From Paracoccus thiocyanatus (lineage in GTDB: Bacteria > Pseudomonadota > Alphaproteobacteria > Rhodobacterales > Rhodobacteraceae), in assembly GCF_900156255.1 (NCBI RefSeq), contig NZ_FTMK01000007.1, positions 62,001 to 126,000 on the forward strand: DNA of 64,000 nt, read 5' to 3'. This document shows, in pieces, positions 48,308 through 57,939 of the stretch. The position numbers and the translations under genes are program-made. Under the pieces are notes generated by a model that made no database searches, was not told the DNA's origin, and saw nothing but the letters and a program-made list of their open reading frames with translations. How positions within the stretch are numbered: the stretch's first letter is position 1; each line of letters opens with the position of its first letter.

Positions 48308-50677
48308 TTAAGCCCGCTCGTGGACATAGGCGCCGGGCGCGGGACCCAGGCCGGTGCCGGGATCGCGGGCCGCAACCATGGCGCCGGCCCGGCCGGCCAG
48401 CCATTCGCCCCAGCGGGCCCACCAGCTTCCCTGGTGATGGCGGGCCTGGTCGCGCCAGTGCTGCTCATCCGTGCCAAAGCCGGCATCCGAAACGTAATGC
48501 CCGTATTTCTTCTTGCTTGGCGGGTTGACGATGCCGGCGATATGACCCGATTCGGACAGGATGAAGGTCTTGTCCCGCGCGCCCATCTGCGCGATGCCGC
48601 GCCAACTGTCCTTCCAGGGCGCGATATGGTCGGTCTCGCAGGCGATGGCGCATAGCGGCACGGTCACGTCGCGGATATGCAGCCGGTGGCCCAGCAGGTC
48701 GAACCCTTCGCGCACGAAGCGGTTCTGCTGGCAAAGCCCGCGCAGATATTCCACCGCCATGCGTCCGGGCAGGTTGGTGCCGTCGCCGTTCCAGTAAAGC
48801 AGGTCGAAGGCCGGCGGCGTCTCGCCCAGCATATAGCTGCGGATCGCCGGCCCCCAGACCAGGTCGTTGGCGCGCAGGAAGCTGAAGGTGCGCGTCATCA
48901 GTTGCGCGCCCAGCACGCCGGTGCGCGCCGCCTCTTCCTCGATCCCCGAGACGAAATCGTCTTGCAGATAGGCGGTGAACTCTCCCTGGTCCGAGAAATC
49001 GGTCAGGGTGGTGAAGAACGTGGCCGAGTTCACCCGCTCGTCTCCGCGCTGCTTGAGCAGCGACAGGGTCAAGGCCAGGGTAGTGCCGGCGATGCAATAG
49101 CCGACCACGTTCAGCCGGGGCTGGTCGGACAGGTCCAGCACCCTGTCCATGATCTCAAGATAGGCCGAGACGTAATCGTCCATGCCGGTATCGCCATAGC
49201 TGGGATCGGGGTTCTTCCAGGCCACCACGAACAGCGTATGGCCCTGATCGACGATCCACTTGATCAGGCTGTTCTGCGGCTTGAGGTCGAGGATGTAGAA
49301 CTTGTTGATCCAGGGCGGAAAGATCACCAGCGGGATTTCATGCACCTGTCCGGTGGTGGGCTTGTACTGGATCAGTTCGTAAAGCCGGGTGCGCGCGACG
49401 ACGGTGCCTTCGGTGGTGCCGATATTCTCGCCCACGCGAAAGGCGCTGCGGTCGGCCAGCGAAACGATCAGTTCGCCATTGTTCTGTTCGACGTCCCGCA
49501 CCAGGTTTTCCAGGCCGCGGACCAGGCTTTCCCCTTCGGTCTCCAGCGCCTTTTCCAGCGCATCGGGATTGGTGGCCAGGAAATTCGTCGGCGCCATCAT
49601 GTCGATCATCTGCCGGGTGAACCATTCGATCCGGCGCCGGTCGGTCATCTCGGGCAGGTCCAGCGCGCCTGCCGCCTCTTGCAGGGCCTGGGCATTGATC
49701 TGGTATTGCCGCCGGATGAAGCTGAAAAACGGATGCGCCTCCCATAGGGGGTTGGAAAAGCGCCGGTCCTTGGGCTCTTCGGCAGGCGGCGGCGGCGCGG
49801 GGGTGCCGCGGGCCAGCGCCGCCTGGGCCTCGGCAAAGTGGCGCAGGGTCTGGCCCCAATAGCTGACCTGCTGGCCGATCACGCGTTCGGGCTGCTGGGC
49901 CAGAAGCCGAAGCCATGCCCCGGCGGCACTGGCGAAAAAGTCGGGGCCGGGCATTTCGACGCCGGGATTGGGCGCGCGGCGCTGCGCCAGGGCGGCGACC
50001 AGGCGTTGGGTCAGCGATTCGATGCGCTCGATATTCCGGGCCAGTTGTTCGGGCAAGCGGCTGCCGGCCCCAAAGGCGGCCTCGGCAAAGGCGGATGCGG
50101 CCTGGCCGGGAACAGGGGTTTCGGCCTTCTCGGGGCCTGCGTCCAGGGACGGGGCGGCAGCCGGGCGCGCGACACTGCCGGCGGCGCGCAGGGCATCATC
50201 GACAGCGGCCAGCGCATCCGGTTCGGCCTGGGTCTTTGCCGCGCTTTTGGCGGCCGGCTTGCGGCGGGTGCCGGTGCGCGGATCGCTGCGGCTGGCGGCC
50301 CGGACCCGCGACGAGGGCTTGCGCGCCCCGGACTTGCCGGGCGCCTGCTTGCCCGACGCGGCTTTGGCTGGGGCGGCAGGCTTGGCGCCGCCTTCCGCCG
50401 CGGCCCCAGGGGCGGCGGCCTGACCGGATCGGGGGGCCGGCCCGGATTTAAGGGGCCCGCCGCCCGCCGAAGGGGACGGGTCCGCGGCCTTGGCCGACGC
50501 GGCTGCGGCCTTTGTCCCGCGTCCGCGCGCCGGCTTTTCCGAATCGCCCGCCACCGGCTGGTCCTTCGCCGATTTCGCGCCGCCCCGCGCGCCGGTCCCT
50601 GCCCCGCCCGCCTTGCGCGGCCTGGGCGCAGGGCCGGCCTTGGGCGCGGTTTGCGGTTTTTCATCCTTGCCGGCCAT
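48308..50677 (-). CDS. phaC: Class I polyhydroxyalkanoate synthase with long N-terminal extension
   Basis: 789 residues from ATG 50677 (GGAGG nearby). The lipase-box variant GYCIAGTTL carries the catalytic Cys (about residue 529); the Asp in CETDHIAPW and the His in SESGHIAGIV complete the triad. Conserved PWINKFYILDL and NPLWEAHPFF appear before it. About 200 residues longer than the common ~590-residue class I enzyme, because the first ~210 are Ala/Pro/Lys/Arg-rich and probably disordered. An internal start cannot be excluded. Divergent from phaZ. Confidence 0.9.
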   Translation of the reverse strand: MAGKDEKPQTAPKAGPAPRPRKAGGAGTGARGGAKSAKDQPVAGDSEKPARGRGTKAAAASAKAADPSPSAGGGPLKSGPAPRSGQAAAPGAAAEGGAKPAAPAKAASGKQAPGKSGARKPSSRVRAASRSDPRTGTRRKPAAKSAAKTQAEPDALAAVDDALRAAGSVARPAAAPSLDAGPEKAETPVPGQAASAFAEAAFGAGSRLPEQLARNIERIESLTQRLVAALAQRRAPNPGVEMPGPDFFASAAGAWLRLLAQQPERVIGQQVSYWGQTLRHFAEAQAALARGTPAPPPPAEEPKDRRFSNPLWEAHPFFSFIRRQYQINAQALQEAAGALDLPEMTDRRRIEWFTRQMIDMMAPTNFLATNPDALEKALETEGESLVRGLENLVRDVEQNNGELIVSLADRSAFRVGENIGTTEGTVVARTRLYELIQYKPTTGQVHEIPLVIFPPWINKFYILDLKPQNSLIKWIVDQGHTLFVVAWKNPDPSYGDTGMDDYVSAYLEIMDRVLDLSDQPRLNVVGYCIAGTTLALTLSLLKQRGDERVNSATFFTTLTDFSDQGEFTAYLQDDFVSGIEEEAARTGVLGAQLMTRTFSFLRANDLVWGPAIRSYMLGETPPAFDLLYWNGDGTNLPGRMAVEYLRGLCQQNRFVREGFDLLGHRLHIRDVTVPLCAIACETDHIAPWKDSWRGIAQMGARDKTFILSESGHIAGIVNPPSKKKYGHYVSDAGFGTDEQHWRDQARHHQGSWWARWGEWLAGRAGAMVAARDPGTGLGPAPGAYVHERA

Positions 50678-50708
50678 AATTGACAATCCTCCCTGAACCG
50701 TAAAAATC

Positions 50709-50736
50709 ATTATGCCTAGCACAATACGCAGGTAAA
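50709..50736 (-). promoter_or_regulatory. Possible phaC promoter
   Basis: -10 CATAAT (50709-50714 on the minus strand) and -35 TTTACC (50731-50736) are separated by 16 bases within the 113-base phaC-phaZ gap. A moderate match, placed about 35 bases before the phaC ATG. Confidence 0.4.
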
Positions 50737-50790
50737 GCCGTGTCCTTCCCGGCAAGGCCGATTCCGGCGGGTTCAAGAAAGAAGGCTGTG

Positions 50791-52134
50791 ATGACGACGT
50801 ACAAGGGTTTAAGGGGCATCATCTCCTATGATGCGATGGAGACGATCCGCAACACCAACGAATGGATGGGCGCCAGCGCGCGGGCGCTTGGCTCCTACCC
50901 CGCCTTCGCGCTGCTGCCGAACCCGGTTTTCAAGCTGATGTCCGCCTGGGGCCGCGTGACCGAGCGCAGCTTTGCGCGCATGGTCATCAAGCCCGACTGG
51001 GAAATCCCCCCCGTCGTGTCCGAGGACGGCCAGGACCATGTCGTCTATGTCGAGCCGGTGCTGCGCCGCCCCTTCGGCGACCTGGTGCATTTCCGCGTCG
51101 CCCGCCGCGATCCCGTGGCGCGCAAGGTGCTGCTGGTCGCGCCGATGTCGGGCCATTACGCCACACTCTTGCGCACCACCGTCACCTCGCTGCTGCCCGA
51201 TTGCGAAGTCTATGTCACCGACTGGCACAATGCCCGCGACATCCCGGTGAGCTGCGGCAAGTTCGACATCGAGGACTATACCCAATACCTGGTGGACTTC
51301 ATCCGCCACCTGGGCCCCGACACCAATGTGGTCGCGGTCTGCCAGCCCGCGCCGCTGGCCCTGGCCGCGACGGCCATGCTGGCCGAGGAAGATCCCAAGG
51401 CCCAGCCCCGCTCGCTGATCCTGATCGGCGGCCCGATCGACCCCGATGCGGCCGCGACCGAGGTGACGGATTTCGGCAACCGCATGACCATGGGGGAACT
51501 CGACTACCTGATGATCCAGCAGGTCGGCTTCAAGTATCGCGGCGCCGGGCGCATGGTCTATCCGGGCCTCGCCCAGCTTTCCTCCTTCATCACCATGAAT
51601 GCCGAGACCCATGCCAAGGCCTTCCTGGACAAAATCTTCGCCGAGGCCCGCGGCGAGGCGTCCGAAGGCGACAGGCACAATACCTTCTACGACGAATACC
51701 TGGCCGTCATGGACATGACCGCCGAATTCTATCTCTCGACGGTCGAGCGCATCTTCAAGGGGCTGGAAATCGCGCAGAACCGCTTTACCGTGAACGGAAA
51801 GCCGGTGGACCTGGGCAAGATCACCCAGACGGCGGTGATGACGGTCGAGGGCGCGAATGACGACATCTCGGCGCCCGGCCAATGCGTCGCGGCGCTGGGG
51901 CTTTGCACCGGCGTGCCCGACAGCCGCAAGACCCAGCACCTGGAACCCGGAGCCGGCCATTACGGCATCTTTGCCGGGAAAAGCTGGCGGCTGAACATCC
52001 GCCCGCTGGTGCTGGACTTCATCGACGACCAGATGCATCCTGCCGGTCCCCGCAAGCGCCGCCGCGGCGGCGCGGCCCCTGTCGATTGCGGCGCGACCAC
52101 CCTTTCGGAACGCGATTCCAAGATCGCCGTCTGA
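50791..52134 (+). CDS. phaZ: Intracellular PHB depolymerase
   Basis: 447 residues from ATG 50791. The catalytic Cys is in [15 protein letters not shown], the signature of cytoplasmic short-chain PHA depolymerases, with conserved [12 protein letters not shown] and [11 protein letters not shown] upstream. It mobilises stored polymer. Divergent from phaC, so the phaZ-phaC-phaP-phaR set controls both synthesis and breakdown. The C-terminus is basic (KRRRGG). Confidence 0.92.
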   Translation: MTTYKGLRGIISYDAMETIRNTNEWMGASARALGSYPAFALLPNPVFKLMSAWGRVTERSFARMVIKPDWEIPPVVSEDGQDHVVYVEPVLRRPFGDLVHFRVARRDPVARKVLLVAPMSGHYATLLRTTVTSLLPDCEVYVTDWHNARDIPVSCGKFDIEDYTQYLVDFIRHLGPDTNVVAVCQPAPLALAATAMLAEEDPKAQPRSLILIGGPIDPDAAATEVTDFGNRMTMGELDYLMIQQVGFKYRGAGRMVYPGLAQLSSFITMNAETHAKAFLDKIFAEARGEASEGDRHNTFYDEYLAVMDMTAEFYLSTVERIFKGLEIAQNRFTVNGKPVDLGKITQTAVMTVEGANDDISAPGQCVAALGLCTGVPDSRKTQHLEPGAGHYGIFAGKSWRLNIRPLVLDFIDDQMHPAGPRKRRRGGAAPVDCGATTLSERDSKIAV

Positions 52135-52163
52135 CCTCGCAGCGCCGCCGCCCGCGCAGCCCC

Positions 52164-52910
52164 TCAGCCTGCGCGGGCCAGCACCTCCTCGACCGCCGCG
52201 CCGATCAGCGCCAGGCAGTCGGGGGTGGAAAAGCGGTGGTCGGCGCCCTTGACCAGCACCAGCCGCATGTCCTGGCCCGCGGCATGGGCCAGCAGATCCA
52301 GCGCCCAGGACGCCGGCACGTCGGCATCCGCGGTGCCTTGCAGGAAACGCACCGGGAAAGGCAGGGCCAAGGGCTGGTCCAGCACCAGATGGTCGCGCCC
52401 GTCCTCGATCAGCCGGCGGGTGATGACATAGGGATCGCCGTAATCGCTGGGCTGCTCGACCCGGCCATGCTCGATCAGCGCCGCGCGCTCGGCCGCGGAA
52501 AACCCGGCCCAATAGCCGCGCTCGGTGAAATCCGGCGCCGCCGCCACCGTGACCAGCCCGGCCAGCCGCTCGGGCATCGCCCGCGCCAACAGCAGGCCGA
52601 TCCAGCCGCCCATGGACGAGCCGACCAGAACCTGCGGCCCCTCGGTCAACGCGCCGATCGCCGCCCTGGCATCGGCCAGCCAGTCGCCGATCCCCCCATC
52701 CTCGAAGGCGCCCGAGGACTGGCCATGCCCCGAATAGTCCAGGCGCAAAAAGGCCCGGCCCCGCGCCCGCGCCCATTCCTCCAGCCACAGCGCCTTGGTG
52801 CCCTGCATGTCCGAGCGGAACCCGCCCAGGAACACCACCCCGGGCCCCTGCCCCTCGACCCGCTCATAAGCGATGCGCCGTCCCTGCGGCGCTTCCAGAT
52901 ACTGCGTCAT
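52164..52910 (-). CDS. Alpha/beta hydrolase
   Basis: 248 residues from ATG 52910 ([20 protein letters not shown]). The nucleophile elbow [17 protein letters not shown] before it, an acid near GTADADVP and the final His in KGADHRF give a complete catalytic triad. Substrate unknown; a carboxylesterase or thioesterase is likely. Convergent with phaZ. Confidence 0.85.
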   Translation of the reverse strand: MTQYLEAPQGRRIAYERVEGQGPGVVFLGGFRSDMQGTKALWLEEWARARGRAFLRLDYSGHGQSSGAFEDGGIGDWLADARAAIGALTEGPQVLVGSSMGGWIGLLLARAMPERLAGLVTVAAAPDFTERGYWAGFSAAERAALIEHGRVEQPSDYGDPYVITRRLIEDGRDHLVLDQPLALPFPVRFLQGTADADVPASWALDLLAHAAGQDMRLVLVKGADHRFSTPDCLALIGAAVEEVLARAG

Positions 52911-52921
52911 TTTCTCCGTTT

Positions 52922-52990
52922 CCCAAATACCCTGCGGGGGGAGTCGCGGAACGCGACGGGGGGCGCAAAGCCCCCCTGCCCACCTAGCCG
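52922..52990. repeat. Dispersed intergenic GC-rich repeat, copy 1
   Basis: AAATACCCTGCGGGGGG followed by a stretch with GGGGGGCGCAAAGCCCCCC. A related block occurs at 55546-55622 (AAATATCCTGGGGGG, then GGGGGCAAAGCCCCC). Each can fold into a strong hairpin at the GGGG...CCCC pairs and lies between genes. Such elements are common in Rhodobacteraceae. Confidence 0.5.
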
Positions 52991-53078
52991 CATTGACAAG
53001 CCCCGGCAATCGCGCCACACCCGCGCCACATACCCGCAACCGGGCGTTCCGTGGGCGCCAAACCGACGAGGAGGACTT

Positions 53079-55025
53079 ATGTCCCAGATCTCCCTGACCT
53101 TTCCCGATGGCAATGCACGCGACTACCCCGCCGGCACGACCGCGGCCGAGGTCGCGGCCTCCATCGCCCCCAGCCTGGCGAAAAACGCCATCTCGGCCAG
53201 CCTGGACGGCCGGCATATCGACCTGCAATGGCCGATCACGGCCAGCGGCCGCATCTCGATCAACACCATGAAGGACAGCGAGCCGGCGCTGGAGCTGATC
53301 CGCCACGACCTCGCCCATATCATGGCCCGCGCCGTGCAGGAACTATGGCCGGACGTGAAAGTCACCATCGGCCCGGTCCGCGACCAGGGCTGGTTCTACG
53401 ACTTCGACCGCGCCGAGCCCTTCACCCCCGAAGACCTGGGCGCCATCGAGGCGCGGATGAAGCAGATCATCGCCGCCCGCGACCCGGTCCGCACCGAGGT
53501 CTGGGACCGCGCCCGCGCGCTGGCCTATTACGAAGACCGGAACGAGCCCTTCAAGGTCGAACTGGTGAACCGCATCCCCGAGGGCGAGGACCTGCGGATG
53601 TATTGGCACGGCGACTGGCAGGACCTGTGCCGCGGGCCGCATCTGCAACATACCGGCCAGGTGCCGGCCGATGCGTTCAAGCTGACGCATGTCGCGGGCG
53701 CCTATTGGCTGGGCGACGCGTCGCGGCCGATGCTGCAACGCATCTACGGCGTGGCCTTCAGGAACCGCGACGACCTCAAGGCGCATCTGACCATGCTGGA
53801 AGAGGCCGCGAAACGCGACCACCGCAAGCTGGGCCGGGAAATGGAACTGTTCCATTTCCAGGAGGAAGCGCCGGGCATGGTGTTCTGGCACCCGAACGGC
53901 TGGTCGATCTATCGCGAGCTGGAAGCCTATATGCGCCGCCGGCTGATCCGCGCCGATTACAAGGAAATCAAGACGCCCCAGGTCGTGGACCGCATCCTTT
54001 GGGAAAAATCCGGCCACTGGGAAGCCTACCGCGAGAACATGTTCATCGTCGAGGTGGACGAAGAGGGCGCCAAGGAAAAGCGCATCAACGCGCTCAAGCC
54101 GATGAACTGCCCCTGCCATGTCCAGATCTACAACCAGGGCCTGAAATCCTATCGCGACCTGCCTTTGCGGCTGGCCGAATTCGGCTCGTGCCACCGCTAC
54201 GAGCCCTCGGGGGCCATGCACGGGCTGATGCGGGTGCGCGGCTTCGTCCAGGACGATGCGCATATCTTCTGCACCGAGGACCAGATCCAGGCGGAATGCG
54301 CCGGCTTCATCGGGCTTCTGTCCTCGGTCTACAAGGACCTGGGCTTCGAGAAATTCGACATCAAGCTTTCGACCCGTCCCGATGTGCGCGTCGGCTCCGA
54401 CGCGATCTGGGACAAGGCCGAGGCGGCGCTGAAAGGCGCCATCGAACATCTGGGCCTGCCCTATGAGGTCAATCCCGGCGACGGCGCCTTCTACGGGCCC
54501 AAGCTCGACTTCAAGCTGACCGACGCCATCGGCCGCGAATGGCAATGCGGCACCTTCCAATGCGACTTCAACCTGCCCGACCGGCTGGACGCGGAATATG
54601 TCGGCGAAGACGGCATGAAGCACATGCCGGTCATGCTGCACCGCGCCGTGCTGGGCAGTTTCGAACGCTTCATCGGCATCCTGATCGAAAACTATTCGGG
54701 CAAGCTGCCGCTGTGGCTGGCGCCGCGCCAGGTGGTGGTCGCCTCGATCGTCTCGGGCGCCGACGATTACGTGCATCAGGTGGTGGCCGCCCTGCGCGCC
54801 GCCGGGCTGCGGGCCGAGGCCGACACCCGCAACGAAAAGATCAACTACAAGGTGCGCGAACATTCCGTCGGCAAGGTCCCCGTCATCATGGCCGTGGGCT
54901 TGAAAGAGGTCGAAGAGCGCAGCGTCTCGGTCCGCCGGCTCGACCGCCAGGGCAGCGAAAGCCATGGGCTCGAAGCGGCCATCGCCCTGCTGCGGGCCGA
55001 GGCCGCGCCCCCGGATCTGCGCTAG
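53079..55025 (+). CDS. thrS: Threonyl-tRNA synthetase
   Basis: 648 residues from ATG 53079 (GAGGAGGA site). Domains in order: TGS (1-60), editing domain with [10 protein letters not shown] and DLCRGPH, the class II catalytic core (motif 1 around [11 protein letters not shown], motif 2 [15 protein letters not shown], motif 3 [13 protein letters not shown]), and the anticodon-binding C-terminus. Charges tRNA-Thr. Full length for the family. Confidence 0.97.
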   Translation: MSQISLTFPDGNARDYPAGTTAAEVAASIAPSLAKNAISASLDGRHIDLQWPITASGRISINTMKDSEPALELIRHDLAHIMARAVQELWPDVKVTIGPVRDQGWFYDFDRAEPFTPEDLGAIEARMKQIIAARDPVRTEVWDRARALAYYEDRNEPFKVELVNRIPEGEDLRMYWHGDWQDLCRGPHLQHTGQVPADAFKLTHVAGAYWLGDASRPMLQRIYGVAFRNRDDLKAHLTMLEEAAKRDHRKLGREMELFHFQEEAPGMVFWHPNGWSIYRELEAYMRRRLIRADYKEIKTPQVVDRILWEKSGHWEAYRENMFIVEVDEEGAKEKRINALKPMNCPCHVQIYNQGLKSYRDLPLRLAEFGSCHRYEPSGAMHGLMRVRGFVQDDAHIFCTEDQIQAECAGFIGLLSSVYKDLGFEKFDIKLSTRPDVRVGSDAIWDKAEAALKGAIEHLGLPYEVNPGDGAFYGPKLDFKLTDAIGREWQCGTFQCDFNLPDRLDAEYVGEDGMKHMPVMLHRAVLGSFERFIGILIENYSGKLPLWLAPRQVVVASIVSGADDYVHQVVAALRAAGLRAEADTRNEKINYKVREHSVGKVPVIMAVGLKEVEERSVSVRRLDRQGSESHGLEAAIALLRAEAAPPDLR

Positions 55026-55253
55026 GTTTCCGGCTTGGCGACAATTTGCCGATGCGAAAGCGTAAGCCGACCCGGCGTCATCTTGCGCCGCGCATTCACG
55101 CTTGCGTTTTTTCGCGAATCGTTCATCCTCTCGTCCGCGTGAGCACGACTTTCTACCCGCCTCCCTTCACGGGGCAGCCGGACTTGACGAGAAAGGGCTG
55201 CACGGCCCGGTGCAATATCGCTCCGGGAGGACTTGAAGGAGAGAGACGGTAAA
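55026..55253 (+). promoter_or_regulatory. Long leader of the cold-shock gene
   Basis: The 228 bases between thrS and the cold-shock ATG hold no gene. Ribosome site GGAGAGAG precedes the ATG. Cold-shock genes often have long structured leaders that respond to temperature; no defined motif is identified here. Confidence 0.35.
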
Positions 55254-55460
55254 ATGGCTACCGGCACCGTAAAATGGTTCAACGCCACCAAAGGCTATGG
55301 CTTCATCGCACCCGATGACGGCGGCAAGGACGTGTTCGTCCATATCTCGGCGGTCGAGCGCGCCGGCCTGACCGGCCTGAACGACAACCAGAAAATCGCC
55401 TATGAACTGCAATCCGGCCGCGACGGCCGCAGCTCGGCCTCGGACCTGAAGCTGCTCTGA
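55254..55460 (+). CDS. Cold-shock domain protein
   Basis: 68 residues ([20 protein letters not shown]), with both RNA-binding motifs KGYGFI and VFVHI. A single-stranded nucleic acid chaperone of normal length. Confidence 0.95.
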   Translation: MATGTVKWFNATKGYGFIAPDDGGKDVFVHISAVERAGLTGLNDNQKIAYELQSGRDGRSSASDLKLL

Positions 55461-55545
55461 TTCGCAGAAACCGGAATTCGGAAACGGCCGGCCGGTAAAG
55501 GCTTCGGCCGTTTTCATTTTCGCGCGCCAAGCCTTTCTTTCGTGG

Positions 55546-55622
55546 TCAAATATCCTGGGGGGTGCGGGACGGGCCCCGTCCAGGGGCCGGTCCCGCGGGG
55601 GGCAAAGCCCCCTTCCCAGCCT
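55546..55622. repeat. Dispersed intergenic GC-rich repeat, copy 2
   Basis: Begins AAATATCCTGGGGGG and contains GGGACGGGCCCCGTCC and GGGGGCAAAGCCCCC hairpins, resembling the block at 52922. Lies between the cold-shock gene and the acyl-CoA synthetase gene, where it could terminate transcription. Confidence 0.5.
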
Positions 55623-55670
55623 TGCCGCAAGCGACTATTCCCAAGCCCTGGAACAGGTGGGGAAACGGCA

Positions 55671-57161
55671 ATGAATCTGGCCGAACATGTGCTCAGGGCG
55701 GGGCTTGCCGCGCCGGACAGGCTGGCCATGTCCGTGCTGGGCCTGGCGCGCGCCGACCGCTGGTCGCATGCCCGGCTGCGCCAGGCGGTGCTGGGCGCCG
55801 CCACCGGGCTGCGCCAATCCGGCCTTGCACCGGGCGACCGGCTGCTGATGCGGCTGGGCAACCATCCGGGCTTTCCCGTGACCTACCTGGCCGCCATCGC
55901 CGCCGGTATCGTGCCGGTCCCGACCTCGCCCATGTTGACCGCGCCCGAGATCGGCAAGATCGCCGCCGCGATCCGGCCGGCCATGATTATCGCCGATCAG
56001 GGCATCGCCCTGCCCGACCATCCGGCCCCGGTGCTGCCCGCCGCCCGCCTCGCCGATTTCGCCACGCTGCCGCCGGCAGATTTCGTCCAGGCCGCGCCCG
56101 ACGACCTGGCCTATATCGTCTTCACCTCCGGCACATCGGGCCAGCCGCGCGCCGTCTGCCACGCGCATCGCGCCATCCATGCCCGCCGGATGATGTTCGA
56201 TGGCTGGTATGGGCTGACGCCGCAGGACCGGCTGCTGCATGCCGGCGCCTTCAACTGGACCTTTACCCTTGGCACCGGACTGATGGATCCCTGGACGCTG
56301 GGCGCCACCGCGCTGATCCCGGCCCAGGGCATCGCCCCCGAACAGATCCCGCTGATCGCCAGCCGCCACGGCGCCACGATCCTGGCCGCAGCGCCCGGCG
56401 TCTTTCGCCGCATGCTGCGCGCCGATTGGAAGCCATGGGCCGGGCTTCGCCATGGCCTGACCGCCGGCGAAAGGCTGGATCCGGGCCTGCGCCGCGCCTG
56501 GCAGGAACGCACCGACACCGACCTGCACGAGGCGATGGGCATGTCGGAATGCTCGACCTTCCTGTCCGGCAGTCCTGCCCGCCCGGCGCCCCAGGGAACG
56601 GCGGGCTTTCCCCAACCCGGCCGCCGCATCGCCATCCTGGACGACGGCGGCGCCGAACTTGCGCCCGGTGCGCCGGGCATCCTTGCGGTCCACCGTTCGG
56701 ATCCCGGCCTGTTCCTGGGCTATCTGGACCAGCCCCAGGAAACCGCCGCGCGCTTTCACGGCGACTGGTTCCTGACCGGCGACCTTGCCGAGGCCGGGCC
56801 CGATGGCGCGGTCCGCACCCTGGGCCGCGCCGATGACATGATGAATGCCGGCGGCTTTCGCGTATCGCCCGGCGAGGTCGAGGACGCGCTGGCCGGCATC
56901 CCCCAGATCGGCGAGATCGCCGCGACCGAATTGCGCGTCGGGCCGGGGTCTAGCATCATCGCCGCCTTCTGGACCGGCAGCGCCGACGAAGCACAGTTGC
57001 GCCAGGCCGCCGAGCGTGGGCTTGCCCGCTACAAGCAGCCGCGCGAATACATCGGCCTGCCCGCCCTGCCCCGCACGCCCACGGGCAAGATCAACCGCCG
57101 CGCGCTTCGCGACATCCACGCACCCAGCCAGCAAGCGGCCCATCGCAAGGACCGGACATGA
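55671..57161 (+). CDS. AMP-forming acyl-CoA synthetase / ligase
   Basis: 496 residues from ATG 55671. The AMP-binding motif YIVFTSGTSGQPRAV (about residue 145), GMSECSTFLSG, the hinge region WFLTGDLAE and the C-terminal catalytic Lys in PTGKINRRALR are all present. It activates a carboxylic acid, perhaps aromatic or fatty, to its CoA ester. Overlaps the DsbA-like gene (ATGA). Confidence 0.88.
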   Translation: MNLAEHVLRAGLAAPDRLAMSVLGLARADRWSHARLRQAVLGAATGLRQSGLAPGDRLLMRLGNHPGFPVTYLAAIAAGIVPVPTSPMLTAPEIGKIAAAIRPAMIIADQGIALPDHPAPVLPAARLADFATLPPADFVQAAPDDLAYIVFTSGTSGQPRAVCHAHRAIHARRMMFDGWYGLTPQDRLLHAGAFNWTFTLGTGLMDPWTLGATALIPAQGIAPEQIPLIASRHGATILAAAPGVFRRMLRADWKPWAGLRHGLTAGERLDPGLRRAWQERTDTDLHEAMGMSECSTFLSGSPARPAPQGTAGFPQPGRRIAILDDGGAELAPGAPGILAVHRSDPGLFLGYLDQPQETAARFHGDWFLTGDLAEAGPDGAVRTLGRADDMMNAGGFRVSPGEVEDALAGIPQIGEIAATELRVGPGSSIIAAFWTGSADEAQLRQAAERGLARYKQPREYIGLPALPRTPTGKINRRALRDIHAPSQQAAHRKDRT

Positions 57162-57796
57162 GCCAGCAGATCCGCCTCGACATCTTTGCCGATCCCGTCT
57201 GCCCCTGGTGCCTGATCGGCAAGGCCGAGCTTGACCGGGCGCTGGAAAGCCGCCCCGCCCATCCCTTTGCCATCACCTGGCAGCCCTTTCGGCTGGACCC
57301 GCAGATGCCGCGGGCGGGGATGGACCATGTCGCCTACATGAAGATGAAATTCGGCGGCGAAAAGGGCATCATCGACGCGATGAAGCCGGTAATGGAGGCC
57401 AGCGAGCGGCTGGGCCTGTGGATCAACCCCTCGCTGATCGAACGGGTGCCGAACACGCTTGACGCCCATCGCCTGCTGCATTGGGCCGGTATCGAGGCGG
57501 TGCAGACCCCGGTCATGGCGGCGCTGATGCGGGCGCATTGGCGCGAGGGCAGGAACATCTCGAATCCCGACGTTCTGGTGGCCATCGGCGAAGGCGCTGG
57601 GATGAAGGGGGCGATGATCCGTCGCCTTCTGGCTTCGGACGCGGATGTGGACACGGTGCAGGCGCGCGAATTGCACGCCCGGCGGCGCGGCGTGAACTCG
57701 GCCCCGACCTTCATCGTCGCCGACAGCCATGTCGTCACCGGCGCGCAGCCGGCCGAGCTGTGGCAGCGGGTGATCGACGAGGCTGGCCCGCAATAG
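57158..57796 (+). CDS. DsbA-family (FrnE-like) thiol oxidoreductase
   Basis: 212 residues without a signal peptide. The CPWC active site (DPVCPWCLIG) at the start and the later GVNSAPTFIVADSH with the cis-Pro fit FrnE/2-hydroxychromene isomerase-like cytoplasmic DsbA proteins. Coupled to the acyl-CoA synthetase, so the two may act in one catabolic or stress route. Confidence 0.88.
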   Translation: MSQQIRLDIFADPVCPWCLIGKAELDRALESRPAHPFAITWQPFRLDPQMPRAGMDHVAYMKMKFGGEKGIIDAMKPVMEASERLGLWINPSLIERVPNTLDAHRLLHWAGIEAVQTPVMAALMRAHWREGRNISNPDVLVAIGEGAGMKGAMIRRLLASDADVDTVQARELHARRRGVNSAPTFIVADSHVVTGAQPAELWQRVIDEAGPQ

Positions 57797-57939
57797 ATGG
57801 GGGTGAGGGGCCGGGCGACACCTAAATCTGGAAATCGGTGGCGATTTCGGTTACAATCGGACTTCCCACTGGAAGCCGGCGCAAGCGTCTGTATAAGACC
57901 CGTTCGCCCGTTCAGACCACCAATCAAGGATGCCTCGCC

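Noticed and set aside
57797..57939. Possible B12 riboswitch or NrdR box before nrdJ.
   Set aside because: The gap is shorter than a normal cobalamin riboswitch and no B12 box or clear NrdR palindrome is visible.
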